Shown one piece after another: positions 21,358 to 33,767 of a stretch of DNA of 52,827 bases. Every line of letters begins with the position of its first letter. The first letter of the stretch is position 1. The notes beneath the pieces are model-generated. The model was given only the letters and a program-made list of their open reading frames with translations. It was not told where the DNA came from and made no database searches. This DNA comes from Bigelowiella natans CCMP2755. Its lineage: Eukaryota > Cercozoa > Chlorarachniophyceae. Both the position numbers and the translations under genes were made by a program. The stretch lies in assembly GCA_000320545.1 (NCBI GenBank), contig ADNK01001270.1, forward strand, positions 2,501 through 55,327. Direction: 5' to 3'.

Positions 21358-22375
21358 AACCACCACCAATACATCATCACCATAACACTATTATCATCCC
21401 CAGATATCACACCATCAATCATTGTTTTCAGGTTCGGCAGCTGCGTGAAGTGAGCGAGCACTGCATTAAATGTCCTGTCAGCAAGGGCTACATCCCGGTA
21501 CGTTGGCAATTAATAATTTTTATTCAGCAAAATATCGTTTATTTTCATCATTTGATGAAGCCTGTGGACACAGATTAATAAAAGTGGTTATCGTTTGATG
21601 ATAGGTCCACGTGTGAGATATTAATAGAGTACACATGTTAACCCTAGGTTCCTTTACAGGATATCACCATATCATCATATCATCAGCGCCTTCTCCTTTT
21701 CTCATGTTTCCTCCATTTTCTTGCTCTCTTGCTCTCTCCTCCTCCTCCTCCTCCTCCTCCTCCTCCTCCTACTACTACTACTACTACTACTACTACTAAC
21801 TACTACTGCGACTCACCACTCCAAAAAGATACCGGACTTCGAGAAGCACCTGGTCGAGTGCGCAATGCAGCAGGTGCTCAAGATCGAGGAGAACTCCTCC
21901 ACCCTCAAGAAGAAGATCATCAGGAAGCGCAAACTGCAGCAGAAACTTGAGATCTGCGGCTGCCCCCTTCTTCCCCAGGGAGGGGAGGAGGGCGAAGGGG
22001 AGGAAGGAAAGAACAAGATGGGTGAGGAGGGGCTCCTGAAGGAAAAGGAAAAGGAGGAGGACTCAAAGGCTGCAGAGCAACCGCTTGCTACTAACGGCGA
22101 TGTTGCTGCCGCCGCCGCCCCTAATGCATCGGTGACCACGACAGGAGCAGCTGCGAAATCGCCATCATCAGGAGGGCCAGAGGCGATGGAAGAGGACAAA
22201 GACACCACCGCTGGGGATGATGAGAAGAAGAAGGAGAATAGCAACAACACTGAAGTAGGAGGAGGAGGAGGAGGAGGAGCTGCCTCTACCTCTCCAGATG
22301 CTGCTGCTTCTGCTGCTGATGCTACTGCTACTGCTGGTGACAGTGCAAAAACAGACAATGGGAGCACTGCACCAC

Positions 22376-22425
<50 letters not shown>

Positions 22426-22558
22426 GCAGTCCCACCGGCAGATGAAGGAGCAACAGGGCCAAAATCTGCAGCAACCAGCAACTCCATGGAGGTCGAGAAG
22501 AAACAACAACGGAAAAATAATAATACACCTGTTGTGAAGGTAGTGAAATAGCAGTAGC

Positions 22559-22591
<33 letters not shown>

Positions 22592-22783
22592 CCCAAACGA
22601 AGAAGAAGAAGAAGAAGAGGAGAATCCTCATTCGAAAGGGTGGCCAAGCGAGGGAAAGATAGAGCAACTGTATCATGTGCAATCGTGCATGCTGCAATGG
22701 CGAGGGACCGGAAGTAGGGGATGGGGAAGTGGGGTGTTTTGTCGCTCTATCACGATCTTGTTCTTATCGCATTTGTCTTCTCT

Positions 22784-22818
<35 letters not shown>

Positions 22819-23131
22819 TTTTCCTCTTCTCATCGGTTTTTCCTTCCTACGTTTCCACTCTTACTACTACTACTACTACTACTACTACTACGCGTGACGA
22901 TGACGACGACGACGCCCAATCCCCAGACCGAAAAGATATCCACGCGTTCCTCCTCCTCGCCATCTAAGAGCAACTCTAACACTGCTGCCCCCCCCAATGG
23001 TGCTAATTACACCCTGTTGCCGTGGGTGACGAGGGGCATCATCACTGGTAATTGATTCCTCCGTCTATTCATTTGTTCGTAGGCCGGTGTGGAAAAACTG
23101 TGATAACTTACCTTCCTGTGCATGTGCGTGC

Positions 23132-23162
<31 letters not shown>

Positions 23163-23268
23163 ATAGCGGACGGGTGCAAATTCTGCGACAAGCTGCGCTC
23201 GGACTGCTCCCAGCATGTGGGGTGGGAGTCTCTTTGGGATGCGGAGATCTCGCAGCAGTGGTCAGTAC

Positions 23269-23301
<33 letters not shown>

Positions 23302-23836
23302 TGCCATCTCGTCATCGTCATCGTGCCGCTGCCTGTGTTTCTTTCTATTGATTCCTCCTCCTCCTCCCCCTCCTCCTCCTCCTCCTCCTCCTCCTCCTTC
23401 TCCTCACTGCCTCGACCTATCGAGATGACAATTAAGCCCAAATCCCTAACTGTGTTAGCAGCGAACAAGCTTGGTGATGACGATGATCGGCGTGTGCCGT
23501 GTCTGTCACTTACACATCCCCTCTCCTACCCCCCAATCCCAGGTTCTTCCACAGCAAAAGGCTCGAGCTAGTAAAGGAGGAAATCGAATCTGTCGAGGTA
23601 CTCCAAAACCACAAGAGTAAATAGCACAGAAACAGATCAGTATTCAGTGCTTGTGAAGCAACGGACAAAGAACGATACAGATGGTTTATTGCTCATTGCT
23701 ACTGTGTCCCCCCCCCCCCCCCTCCTGCCCCTTCCAGAGTGCTCGTTCTGAAAGGAGACGTGAGATTGAATTCGCAAAGCGTAAAACGGAGAACAACGAA
23801 ATCAATGTAGGGAACGGCAGCATGAGAAATAATGGC

Positions 23837-23868
<32 letters not shown>

Positions 23869-24432
23869 GCAGCACCAGGCACTACAGCAGCAGCAGCACC
23901 AGGCAGCACTCCACCAACACCAGCAACTGCCGCCACCGGGACCAAGAGGGATGGAACGCGACGTCATTATGGAGGGGCCCCATTCCATCGTTCGGCAGCC
24001 TCCTAGTCCGTAGATTTTTTTAAAATTGGGTTCGGAGCGAGTGGGGGGGGGGGGGAGCAGCGAGTGTTTTTCGTCGCTGGTACATTTGTTGTTGATTGAT
24101 ATGCATCTAATCCAGACATCGACATGAAGATGAAGCAACAGCTATCTCTCCACGAGGGAATAAGAAGACCACCTCCAATGCAGAATGGCGGCATGGGTGG
24201 GGCCGATAGGTTGAGGGGGAGGATGGGTGCGCAAGCTGGAGCTTACGGAGGCCCCGGTAGTAAATTGACTTCGATGATAATGATGAGGATGAGGATGAGG
24301 ATGATATCGTTGATGGTGATGATGTCGTGATTAGTTGCTGCTGAGTTGTGATTGATATCTTCTCATGATCGTCCTCTCACCCTCCCCTCCCCCTCCATAG
24401 ATACCAAGCCAATGTTCATGGGCGGTCAGTGA
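19086..24432 (+). CDS. CFP1/Spp1-like PHD-finger protein (COMPASS-type subunit)
   Basis: At least 14 exons. The start MSSKNARRRGTTQKDK (19086) is basic. Exons 19336-19403, 19468-19533 and 19631-19683 form one PHD finger: LFCICQQPYDSRRFMIG, CDHCNGWFHARCV, LENFICPPCKQ. It is very like CFP1 ('FMIGCD.C.eWFH..C'), which reads H3K4me3 and recruits SET1. Then come basic and Cys-containing segments (CNMCKSLPVATTKEHKC, ~20270; EHCIKCPVSKGYIP, ~21450), a coiled coil, EICGCPLLPQ (~21955) and DGCKFCDKLRSDCSQHVGW (~23170). These parallel the CFP1 C-terminal 'CGCPL ... C..H.cWE'. There is no CXXC finger. A 16-17-residue poly-Ala (22378-22430) and a poly-Gln/His block (23850-23925) are coding microsatellites. 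The last exon (24401-24432) encodes DTKPMFMGGQ. The splice at about 24007 uses a weak donor, so the gene may instead end at 24013. Confidence 0.7.
20355..20465. repeat. (CA)n-(TA)n-(TG)n compound palindromic microsatellite
   Basis: A CA run is followed by an AT-rich centre with a long TA run, then a TG run. The whole is close to self-complementary end to end. It lies in an intron of the PHD-protein gene. Confidence 0.95.
21321..21800. repeat. (CTA)n, (CTC)n tracts in introns
   Basis: (CTA)n occurs at about 21321-21357. A (CTC)n run passing into (CTA)n occurs at about 21735-21798. Both lie in introns of the PHD gene just upstream of acceptor sites. (ATC)n at about 23268-23302 and (CTC)n at about 23356-23402 lie in a later intron. 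Confidence 0.9.
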
Positions 24433-25827
24433 AGTTGGTAGTACTACTTGACTTCGGAGCCAGGAAGGAAGAAGGACCATTGGGCAGATAGCTGCAGCTT
24501 TGTTTCGGGGCGTTGAATCCTGCGGCACAGCAGAGGCAGGCAGTGTAACAACGGATACATAGTATTCTATCTCCGTCTCAATAATCTTATACCGAGGAAG
24601 CGAGATTGCGGAGAGAAGCGAAGTTGTATGCGGAGAGTAGCGGTGATCACACCATTTGATTCGCGTATGCACACCATGATGCAAGAAATGTACAGGTAAT
24701 TGAAAATATATCGATCTGCACACAATCATGACACTAGAATACCATTCCGGATTGCAAGCAAAAAACATGCAGCCTAGCTTGCTACTGCAGTCAACCGCTA
24801 TTAAAAATCAGGCTCATGTGTGCAATGCATTGCAAGGCATCGCGTGCATTGAAGCGTCGGGTGCGGTGTGCGCGTAGTGAGACAATGGAAGCAAGGTAGC
24901 AGACAGCTGTGTTCAGCAGGTTGAACTGTGATGACATCATGTGAGGGCTTGGCCGCCCTCTGACACTGGTGAGGGCTGTCATGAGTCATGAGTCATGAAG
25001 ACATGCGCTGCGTTTCTAGCTCGCGACAAGACTTTGTTCATTCACGCTGCCAGGGGAAGCCGCCTTGGCAAATCTGAACATTCTGCGTCCATCGCAGGCT
25101 GCTGCAGGTTCAGAACGCAAAAGCCTTTGCGAGAATGATGCCTTTTTTGGCGTGGATCCTCTTTGACGCGCAAGGCTGCTTCATCTGCATCGCACAACCA
25201 TCCAATGCGCAACACAACCTCGCTAGCTCGCATGGCGTTCCCACACGAACCAATTCTAGCAATGCCAGCAACGCTCAGTTCCACTTTTCCAAAGAATCAT
25301 GCTGACCCCGATGGTCGGCATGCAACATTGCAAAAATCTTCACTGTTCAAACGCGTCGACAACTGACAAGCACAGTCAAGTCACAGCACATGATCACAGT
25401 GAATCTACAAACATCGCCAACATCACCATCGCGCGTGTCGTACAATGGATATGTGCCGGTACGTAGTCAATGTGCAGCTGCACATTTAGCAGGCTGCTAC
25501 GCTGCAGCAGGCATCGTATCGTAATGCAGCATACACTACTAGACTAACCGGTCATGATTCAGCACATCTAGGCGACAAGATACACATGCAGCTTTCTTTT
25601 GTCCTGCAAGTTCAAGCACTCTCAAGTCCAGCATATCTAGATGTATAAAGTTGCATAGGCACTACATGCATCGCAGGGCAAAGGTAGCAAAATGCACCGT
25701 CGGGCAGCAGAAAGTACGATGTGTGAACTCTGTCGAACCTACTCACCGAGAATAGCGTCGATCCATCATCAGCGCTCATTCTGTGCCGTACCACCACCAA
25801 AAGAAAGGGAGAGCTTCCTACCTCTGC
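24433..25827. other. tail-to-tail intergenic region, palindrome-rich
   Basis: It lies between two converging genes. It contains TGTGCAATGCATTGCA (24820s), GTCATGAGTCATGAGTCATGA (24978-), GTGCAGCTGCAC (25470s) and many GCATC/GATGC pairs. No coding segment was recognised. Short frames on both strands lack family features. Confidence 0.7.
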
Positions 25828-27911
25828 CTATGATTTCCTCTTGGAGGATGGCACGGCCTTCTTCTGCCTCTTCAAATCCCCCATGCTCCCATAGCCTCCC
25901 TTTTTCTTCTCCTTCTCTTTCTTCTCCAGCTCCACCTTCTTCCTCTTGACGGCGGCTGGGGTGCTATCTCTGAGGTGGATAGTGATGTAGATCGAGAAGG
26001 CAATGCCGACGATGGCGACAACGCCGAGCTGGGTGGTATTGATCAAGTCAAAATTCTCGTTTGGAACGCCGTACTCCCGCACTGGATACTGGAGGAGGCA
26101 CGCAGCCCCGGCCACGAACAGAATGAGTCCTGACAGCACCCCAAAGGACGAGTAGCCGAACTCCTTGGCCACGAGGGAGAAGAAGGTAGCAAACACAAAA
26201 GTCCGGAAGAGTGAGTAGAAGATGAACGTCAGCAGCTGTAGCGATAGGTCTTGGATCAGGCAAGTGACCGAGAAAGCGATGCCGAAGAGTGTGCTCATGA
26301 TGACCGCGATCGGTAGGCCGAGTCGGTCCGTAGCCCATCCATAGACAGGGATCGCCAACGCGCCCAGGGGCAGAATGGTGGTGAAAATGGTCGTGTAGTG
26401 GTGCGCGTTGACTTGCTCGCCGTCCGCCTGCTGGAACATCTGGTCCGCGACATTTCCGATGTAGAAGTTGAGGAAGAAGAGGTTGGTGGACATCCAGACG
26501 CAGAGGCAGAAGAACGGCACTGACAGCAGCTGTTTCCACAGCAGCGGCTTCATACGCTTGATTTGCCTCCTGACAGTAGGAGTAGATATGGAGGCCATCT
26601 GCAAGATATCCGAATCCACACGGTACAGCTCTCGCGCCGCCCGCCCGTAGTTGGGCGGGGTGAAGGCGGGGGGGAGACCCTGCTGCGTGTTGCGGAAGGG
26701 TGAAGCCTCAGGCGAATCAATAGGATTCCCCAGATTTGGAGCAGCCATGAACTGCGGCAGTCGCTTCTTCGAGGGGTCTGCGTACTGGTTGATGCGTAGG
26801 AAGGACGGTGAGTTGCTAAGCGTCATGGTAGGCTTCATGTGCCCGGGCTGCGAGGCCTCCCGTTCGTCGTCGGAGTCGACCTCCCTCGGTGCTGTGAGGG
26901 AGCGCTCCGGCCAAAACGCCAGGCCGAGCAGCATGATCACGAACAACATCCCCGCGTAGACCATGCAGATGACGAAGCGACTCGTGAAGGTCGTCAGGGT
27001 GTTGAAGACCATGAAAACCATGAACCCGAGCTGGAACACGCCAGAGAACAGCGACAGAACGCTGTTCTTCGCCGTTGGAAATAAGTTGCTCAGGTGAAAA
27101 AGGGCCACAGACGCGCCAGGCCCGCCGACAGCGATGCACACCATCGCATAGGGTAGCACATCGAACTGGTTATCCGTTATGCCCAAGAGGATGATCCCGA
27201 TAAACACGGTCGCAACAGAAAGAAACGAGCAAACACGAGGTCCTTTCTGGTCCAAGATCCACCCCCACAACAGCTGAGCTGCCAAGTTTGCACACCCGCC
27301 AATCGTGTAGATGAAGCCGAGCTACCATAGTGAAAAGCACGATCAAACGCACGCAGGCACGCACGCACGAGCGCACACACCCCCCACAAAAAAGAAAGAA
27401 AGAGAGGGAGAGAGGGGGGGGGGGGGGGGAGAGAGAGAGAGAGAGATACAGGATTGCATAGAAGTCATGATATATGCTCTGAATATAGCAAATTAACATA
27501 TAATGAGGCAAGTATTACATCCAGCGTTTGTCTCGTGCAGACCTTCTTTGGGTTTGGACACCTGTGGAAGGAAAGAACGGGGGGGGATTATTCCAAATTC
27601 GCTCCTTATTCGATGATTGCTGGATTGTCGAACCTATTGCTGTATATCCCCTCCTCCAAGAGCATTGTGTAAAGTGAAGGCCAGCCATAAAAAATACCTG
27701 GAAATGATGTAAAATTACAGCCATCGAATATTGATTAGCCAATGCTTTTGTAAGTTTCTCTTTGTGGGAACATGCGGTGTGTAACAACGCATTTCTAATT
27801 GAGGTCGTGATTAGAAAGAAAAGCACAAAGGAGCGGGAAGATCATTTAACCTGCTGCTAGTAGGCACTGCATCATCGCAAGGACGATGAGAGCATGTCTC
27901 ACCCTAAGCAT
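25828..27911 (-). CDS. SLC43-like major facilitator transporter (probable amino-acid transporter)
   Basis: Four exons sum to 1683 nt in frame: 27911-27851, 27697-27634, 27561-27498, 27321-25828 (560 residues). The first helix is RHALIVLAMMQCLLAAGIFY, then GWPSLYTMLLEEG, which matches the 'GW.sL...l..eG' opening of SLC43/LAT3-like carriers. A Cys-rich luminal stretch follows (CPNPKKVCTRQTLD), then LGFIYTIGGCANLAAQLLWG and GWILDQKGPR, the MFS loop 2-3 motif. A long cytosolic loop (about 130 residues, Ser/Pro-rich) splits two six-helix halves. The second half has GWATDRLGLP, the repeated MFS motif. The C-terminus is Lys-rich. SLC43 carriers move large neutral amino acids by facilitated diffusion. 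The substrate here is inferred. The intron at 27322-27497 holds a G-run and (GA)n tract. Confidence 0.8.
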
Positions 27912-28869
27912 TTTAAATGATTAGACAAACAGCCTTGAATGCCAATCCATCATACGATTAGGACAGGTCACTTTTACGCACCTGAAGTATTTCTCGTCAC
28001 GGCGGGCATTAATAATGATATCCTCCCCTATGACGGAGCGCACATCAATCTTGTCGTCGCCGGATATCTTCTATTAAGATTCTCGCTTCAACGGCGCGAG
28101 GTGACCGATCGTTTCGGGGGTAAAATGGGGGGGAGGAGGTCTGGGATCAGTCGCTGTGTTTGTTGCACAGAGGGATGATAGATAGGCAGGAGGAGAAAAG
28201 AGCGCGGAGTTGGTAGGGGATGGTCCGTGGATCAGCTCCCTCGTTCAATCAATCTGCCCCCCGCGGTTCCGCCTGCAATGTGTAAATCTAGACGTGCTGG
28301 GGGGTATCAAAGAGTCACGGGAAAACGGGGAATTCTGACAAATCCCGGTATTCTTGATAATATCGCGCCAAAAGTTGCGGGGGTTTAGGGGGATCCCCCG
28401 ACAAATCTCCGCTTCGGCTTTAAGGAAGGAAACCCTCGGCGTTTTGTGGAGGCGTGCTCTGTCTCTCTTTCTCTTTTCTCTTGGGAGCCGACGAGAAGAA
28501 GCAGACGCAGGGGGAAAAACGGAGGACAAATTTATGGAAATTGGCGGGGGAATCCCCATTACATCTCCGAAAGCAGGTAAGCACAAGGGCCGGGTTTGCC
28601 CCCTGAGAACCAAGCTACGACAGACTAGCGGACGCGGTTGGTTAATGGAACGGAATCGTGCAATTGGAGGCTAGGATATAGGCCTTTTTTTTTACGAAGT
28701 ATTTAGGCCAGTGAGTCATTTTCTCGACAGTTCCTCGACCGATGCGTTGGGTGATTTAGGTGGACAACCAGATCTATGACTGTTTATCATGGAAATTAAA
28801 TGAATAATTTTGTTCTTAACGTCCTTCTGATGCACAAGGTCAACTCAACTCGCAGCAGCTGATTATGTG
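27912..28869. promoter_or_regulatory. head-to-head intergenic region
   Basis: It separates the transporter start (-) from the ankyrin gene start (+). A plus frame of 106 codons (28354-28674) has no signature and only a moderate coding look. A 5' exon of the ankyrin gene there cannot be excluded. No microsatellite and few palindromes. Confidence 0.45.
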
Positions 28870-29796
28870 ATGCATGCAGGCACCTCTAGCACCGCCTCCC
28901 GGAGTGCAGAGGGACCCCGCAGCGGAACATCAAGTGGGAATACAAGAGAGCAGGAAATTCTAAGGAGGGCGCTTGCGTCCTCGTTCCATCGAGCCCTTTC
29001 CCAAGGCCATCTGAACGTAGTTCGGTACCTCGTTGAAAACACCGAGGTTGACATCAATGCCAGGATCAACGGAGAGACAGCCCTTTACAAGGCGGTGGTG
29101 CAGCACCAGCTAAAAATTGTAAAGTATCTCGTCGAAAAAAGGGCAGATGTCCTCGATGAAATGAATCGCCGTCGAGTAAACCCCCCCCTGCATATGCTCT
29201 GCACCTCCTCCACGTCCTCCTCGCTCGACATGATCCGATTCCTGGTGGAACGACCAGGAATAGACATAGACAGTGCAAACGAATTGGGGGAGACAGCTCT
29301 GTACATAGCAGCAAAAAACGGAAATCCTGATGTTGTCAAGTGCCTGATTGATAGCGGAGCTTACGTGGACTCAAGAAGAAACGCAGCCGATTCAAAGGAC
29401 GGTTGGTCTCCCCTGCATATCGCGGTCGGAAACTTGTACTTTCCTGTTGTCCGCCTCCTTGTAGAGCACGGAAAGTGCAATGTGGGAGCTAGGGATGCGA
29501 AAGGTGAGAACGTGCTGACGTTAGTCAACCACATCAAAGAGGAGCATGTCAATGGGTCTTGGTACGAGGTTTACACGGCAAGGAAGATTCATGATATGGA
29601 AGCATTCCTTTTAGTGCATTTGCGAAAATTGGTGCTGCTGCGGGACCTCGGGGGTATAGCAATGCTGCATCCCGACATAGAAAAAGCTCTTCAGGGTGGA
29701 CAAGAGGCAGCCCCTTGCAACGATCATCACTCCACCAGCAGCGGAAGTAGCAGTGGAAGCAGTAGTGGCAGCGACGACGAGGAAGATTTCATATGA
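28870..29796 (+). CDS. ankyrin-repeat protein
   Basis: A single exon of 308 residues from ATG 28870 (an in-frame GTG precedes it). A CAG|G acceptor-like site at 28880 means a spliced upstream start is possible. About five ankyrin repeats run from residue ~35 to ~215. Recognisable helix pairs are RALSQGHLNVVRYLVE, TALYKAVVQHQLKIVKYLVE, SLDMIRFLVERPGIDID, TALYIAAKNGNPDVVKCLID and SPLHIAVGNLYFPVVRLLVE. A helical segment follows, then a Ser/Gly run and an acidic end (SGSDDEEDFI) that could be a CK2-type phospho-tail. There is no catalytic domain and no signal peptide, so it is probably a cytosolic or nuclear scaffold. The binding partner is unknown. Confidence 0.8.
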   Translation: MHAGTSSTASRSAEGPRSGTSSGNTREQEILRRALASSFHRALSQGHLNVVRYLVENTEVDINARINGETALYKAVVQHQLKIVKYLVEKRADVLDEMNRRRVNPPLHMLCTSSTSSSLDMIRFLVERPGIDIDSANELGETALYIAAKNGNPDVVKCLIDSGAYVDSRRNAADSKDGWSPLHIAVGNLYFPVVRLLVEHGKCNVGARDAKGENVLTLVNHIKEEHVNGSWYEVYTARKIHDMEAFLLVHLRKLVLLRDLGGIAMLHPDIEKALQGGQEAAPCNDHHSTSSGSSSGSSSGSDDEEDFI

Positions 29797-30205
29797 CGCA
29801 GCGATGAGATTCATGTTGCATGAAGTATCTAGAATTTTCGCAGTTGTATTATGGCGTGTGAGTTGTTCACATTTTCAGGGATGGCATTCATTTGTTTGGC
29901 ACGGCTCTGTCTATCTTGTGCCATGCACTAGCTATGGACTATGGAATGCTGCTACTCGCATGTGTTATTGCAACACCAGAGCAAGTGCATTAGTAACATA
30001 CGTTACGTTGGTACGTGCTTGTATTAGCTAGCCACAGAGCAAGGGAATGCGCCACGTTGCCATGCACGCACGCTCGCGTTCTCAGCAAGGCATCACATTG
30101 CACACTTTACAGTACACTGCGTGCATGTACTAATTGTATATGTGCATGGCATGCCTTCATCTTTTCTCTCTACACCATGCATGTGCACATATTAGCGTGA
30201 TTTCA
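29797..30205. other. tail-to-tail intergenic region, palindrome-rich
   Basis: 409 bp between converging stops at 29796 (+) and 30206 (-). It holds ACATACGTTACGTTGGTACGT, TTAGCTAGCC, GCGTGCATGTAC and GCATGGCATGCC. No gene is present. Confidence 0.7.
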
Positions 30206-32228
30206 TTATTCAATAGCGGCGGTGGTCGTCACAGTAGCACGTTCCTGGTTTTCACTTCTCTTGCGTCGGGGCCCTCGCCGCCGGCGCCGCCCCCCACCAC
30301 TGCTACGAGGAGATGATGAATCTGCCGTTGGAACCTCTGTTTTCGATGGCAAAGATGTGGTGTTTCTCCGTTGTTCGTGCCCTTCAAAAGTGGCGGAGAT
30401 AGTTTTGAGCAGACGCCGAGGGGGATTTGCGGTCGGAATAAACCTGTTCCAAGTAGAATTCGAATAGGAGATCAGGCAGAAGGACTTTGCCGAGTAGGAA
30501 GGGGGGGGAGGAGAAGGGCACCTTTGGAGCGCCGCAAATTGCGTCCTTAAAATCTTTTTGTTGGGGGTCTGGTGCCTGTCTTCACCGTTTGTGGAAGGAC
30601 ACTTTTGAATCGTCGAGGAGTTCGTAATGAAGTGGAGCCTTTCATCAAAGTGATACACTAACAGGGAGAGGACAATGGCCTGCAACGATGGTTTGGTATT
30701 GAAATTCGAGATGTTTTATCTTCCATCACCCTCTCGTTACGCGATGATCGTCATCAAGCCTGACATGAACAACCCATGTGCCCCCCCTCCCCAGTACACT
30801 GCATTCATATCATTACCATCACATTAGCTCTAGCATTATCACTCACCACTGCTGCCTCTTCGTTGGATTGGGTGCTATGCACGATGCAACGAACAGGGGG
30901 TGGCATTCTGGCCTCGCTCTCCCTCATCACACCCATTGCTTCTTCCATGCATTTTCGGTACAACGCTGAATCAAGAAGGTGCAGGCCATCAGACAGAGGG
31001 TCAGAGAGAGGGGTAGAGTATAAGTAGAGAGATGGGGTGGTAAATAGCAACCAAGGGCTGTCGGGAACACAGTGCGTGTCCAGTAACTCCTATTAAATCC
31101 CTGTTTCGTGTGGAAACATCATTTAAAAATAATCCAAAGCCCAAGAAAAATGGCGCCGAGTGCCGTCGTCTCAAACAATGGCAGGGCAGGCGATTCAAAA
31201 GAAGCACGGGCAGCAGATATACGTTCCATGGCGGCAAACAGGTCTCTCTTTCTGGTACCGTGCTACTACTACCTGCTTACGATAGCTGCATCCAGGTATT
31301 GCCAACCGATGATGACGCTGCTCTTCCAATGGCATTAGCGTCGGGACGTAGCAATCGATGAGAACCGACACATTGCTACAGAGCAGAGGTGATAACAATG
31401 ATGATCGGTTCCGAGTCGCTGTCGCCCCTCCTTCCATTTCTTCTGGCGCCGCCTCGAAGGGACTGATACGCACACCGAGCTGCGTGTCACCTAGTTAAGA
31501 ACGAGCAAGTTGTCTGGTGTTCTTCATCATCAAGAAGCAGGGAATAGTCGTCACAGGAATAATACGCATTTCACCTTGGAGAGCATGTCGGCAAAATGTA
31601 TTAGTATTGGCGAAAGTGTGTTGGCAGATCGACAATGTAAATGGTATATATGGTGTGTGCTCTGCCACATTTGTACTTTCTCTTCTTCTCATTTTTCTTC
31701 TTATTATCTTTCTTCTTCTTCTTGTGCTTCATAATTCTATAGCTATCGTTACTGTCACTACCGATCCAGACGGTCTTGCTGCCGCTACCCCCCTCTCCCC
31801 GGTTCTCGCCAACTTTCAGGGTGACATCAAGAAAGAAGGGGGCAGCAATAGGTTAATGATGGCGATGATAGATAACGTTGGGAACTGCCGCAGAGTGAAT
31901 AAACAGCCCCCCTTCTATTTCTCCTCTGCTCATTGAATATATCCCTCGAATTCTTCCCGTTTACTTAAAGTTAGCACCCTCGTAAATCTGCTTGTTTTGG
32001 GAGTTTCCCGGAGTTTCATAAGGCGCTCAGAGCCCTCCCTACCCCCCGCTCTAGTATCTCTCCTATGTATGTGCGCACCGCTGAGGAGGTGATGTTGCCC
32101 AGTCTTCGAGGTCCCAGACAGCTTTATAACCTATGGGCATGCATGGAGAAGATTGATTTGCGCTCCCCCCCCCCTCTCTCTCTCTCTCTCTTTCGCTTCC
32201 CCTCTCACTTAATTCGTTCATGCATACG

Positions 32229-32297
<69 letters not shown>

Positions 32298-32373
32298 TTT
32301 TCCGCATTAGTAGCACTATTTTTACGAATTTTGATCTTGCGCGTTGCGTAGGTACCACCAGGTTATAAGTGGC

Positions 32374-32411
<38 letters not shown>

Positions 32412-33242
32412 GGATATTGATGATCACTATCAAAATATTGCTCGATGCGATTCGCAGCTGGAATATATATGTGACCTCATCTTGGAGACGGTATGGATCA
32501 TCTTCCGAAAGCAGCTTCTACGAACATCAACATCAGGCTGTGAGGCAGGCACTCTAAATGAATGCATGTCACTGGCTACATCTCGATCGTCGTGACGCGG
32601 ATACCTCACGATGTCGCCAGTACACCTGGGGCCGGAGACCCAACGCCCAATTCTAGTGAAAAGCGAAGATGGAAGAGAAGAAGAAGAAGAAGAAGAAGAA
32701 GAAGAAGAAGAAGAAGAAGAAGAAGAAGAAAGAGAAGGTGGAGGAGAAGGAGGAGGATGGAGAAGCGAATAGGCCGTTATATGAGAACAGTAAAGCATTA
32801 AACGTTTGATTTTCCTGAAAATTGGGGAACTGCACGATCGCGCACACCGCGATGTGTCCACACATAAACACGCGTACACAAAACCTCTTCATCGTCTCCC
32901 GCGCCCTGGATGTAGGACCACGCGTAGCTGCTATTACCGTCACTACCGGTGCTTGTATCAGGCAGCAATCTGTAGTGGGGAGGGAGTTGCGAGAAAGTGA
33001 TATATGCAGAACCCAACTTTAATGATAGCGCTTCGTCCTCCTCCTCCGACATGCATTTTGCAATGTCGCAGCAGGAGACGAATTTGCTGTATTCAGTCCG
33101 TGTGTTCCTTCCAACAGTGCTGAACACTTAGCGATTGATTACTACTACTGTGAACTACCTGTTCTTCCAGGAGGAGACGGAAACCAGAAACACTGTGCTT
33201 ACGTTTTCTCGCCGCTTCTATACACACATACAGCATTAGTGT

Positions 33243-33280
<38 letters not shown>

Positions 33281-33719
33281 ATTGTGTGCGTGTGTGTGTA
33301 CGTGTGTGTAATATGATATGTGTGTATGTGTGCTATGACAACTGATGCACTAATCATGAATCTTGTCGCGCCATGCCGCATTCCCACTTGCTTCTTATAT
33401 GTATTAGACGAGCTCCTTTCTCTTCATTTTTCCTCTTCATTTTTGTTTGATTGTGCAATGCATAAATCGTGCATTCTGTCAGATATGCGGCTGCGCCGAA
33501 AGCAATGAGGAAGCTTCCTCCATCACAGCTATCGCTATATCGCAAGAGAAGAGCATCAATACTCTCATTGAATACGCGCACACACCATCATTGAGAGCGG
33601 CGTTTGCGGAGAGATGAGCACGGGAAGAAGCGGTCTGGTTAATAAAACCCATAAGAACAAGATGACGGTGATCACATAAAATGAAGCTGATAGTTTTGTG
33701 ACTTATTGTGATTCCCCCC

Positions 33720-33767
<48 letters not shown>

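Noticed and set aside
21813-22697. 294-codon minus-strand frame
   Set aside because: It is the reverse of the Ala/Glu/Gly-rich PHD-protein exon; its Ser/Phe/Ala runs are repeat translation.
26048-27139. Minus- and plus-strand frames of 100-160 codons within the transporter
   Set aside because: Out-of-frame shadows of the long GC-richer transporter exon.
31150-33618. Plus-strand gene suggested by MAPSAVVSNNGRAGDSK and a frame reading ICGCAESNEEASSITAIAIS
   Set aside because: The opposite strand carries RIT1 motifs in the correct order with in-phase splice sites through this interval. The plus frames have no family match and are antisense shadows.
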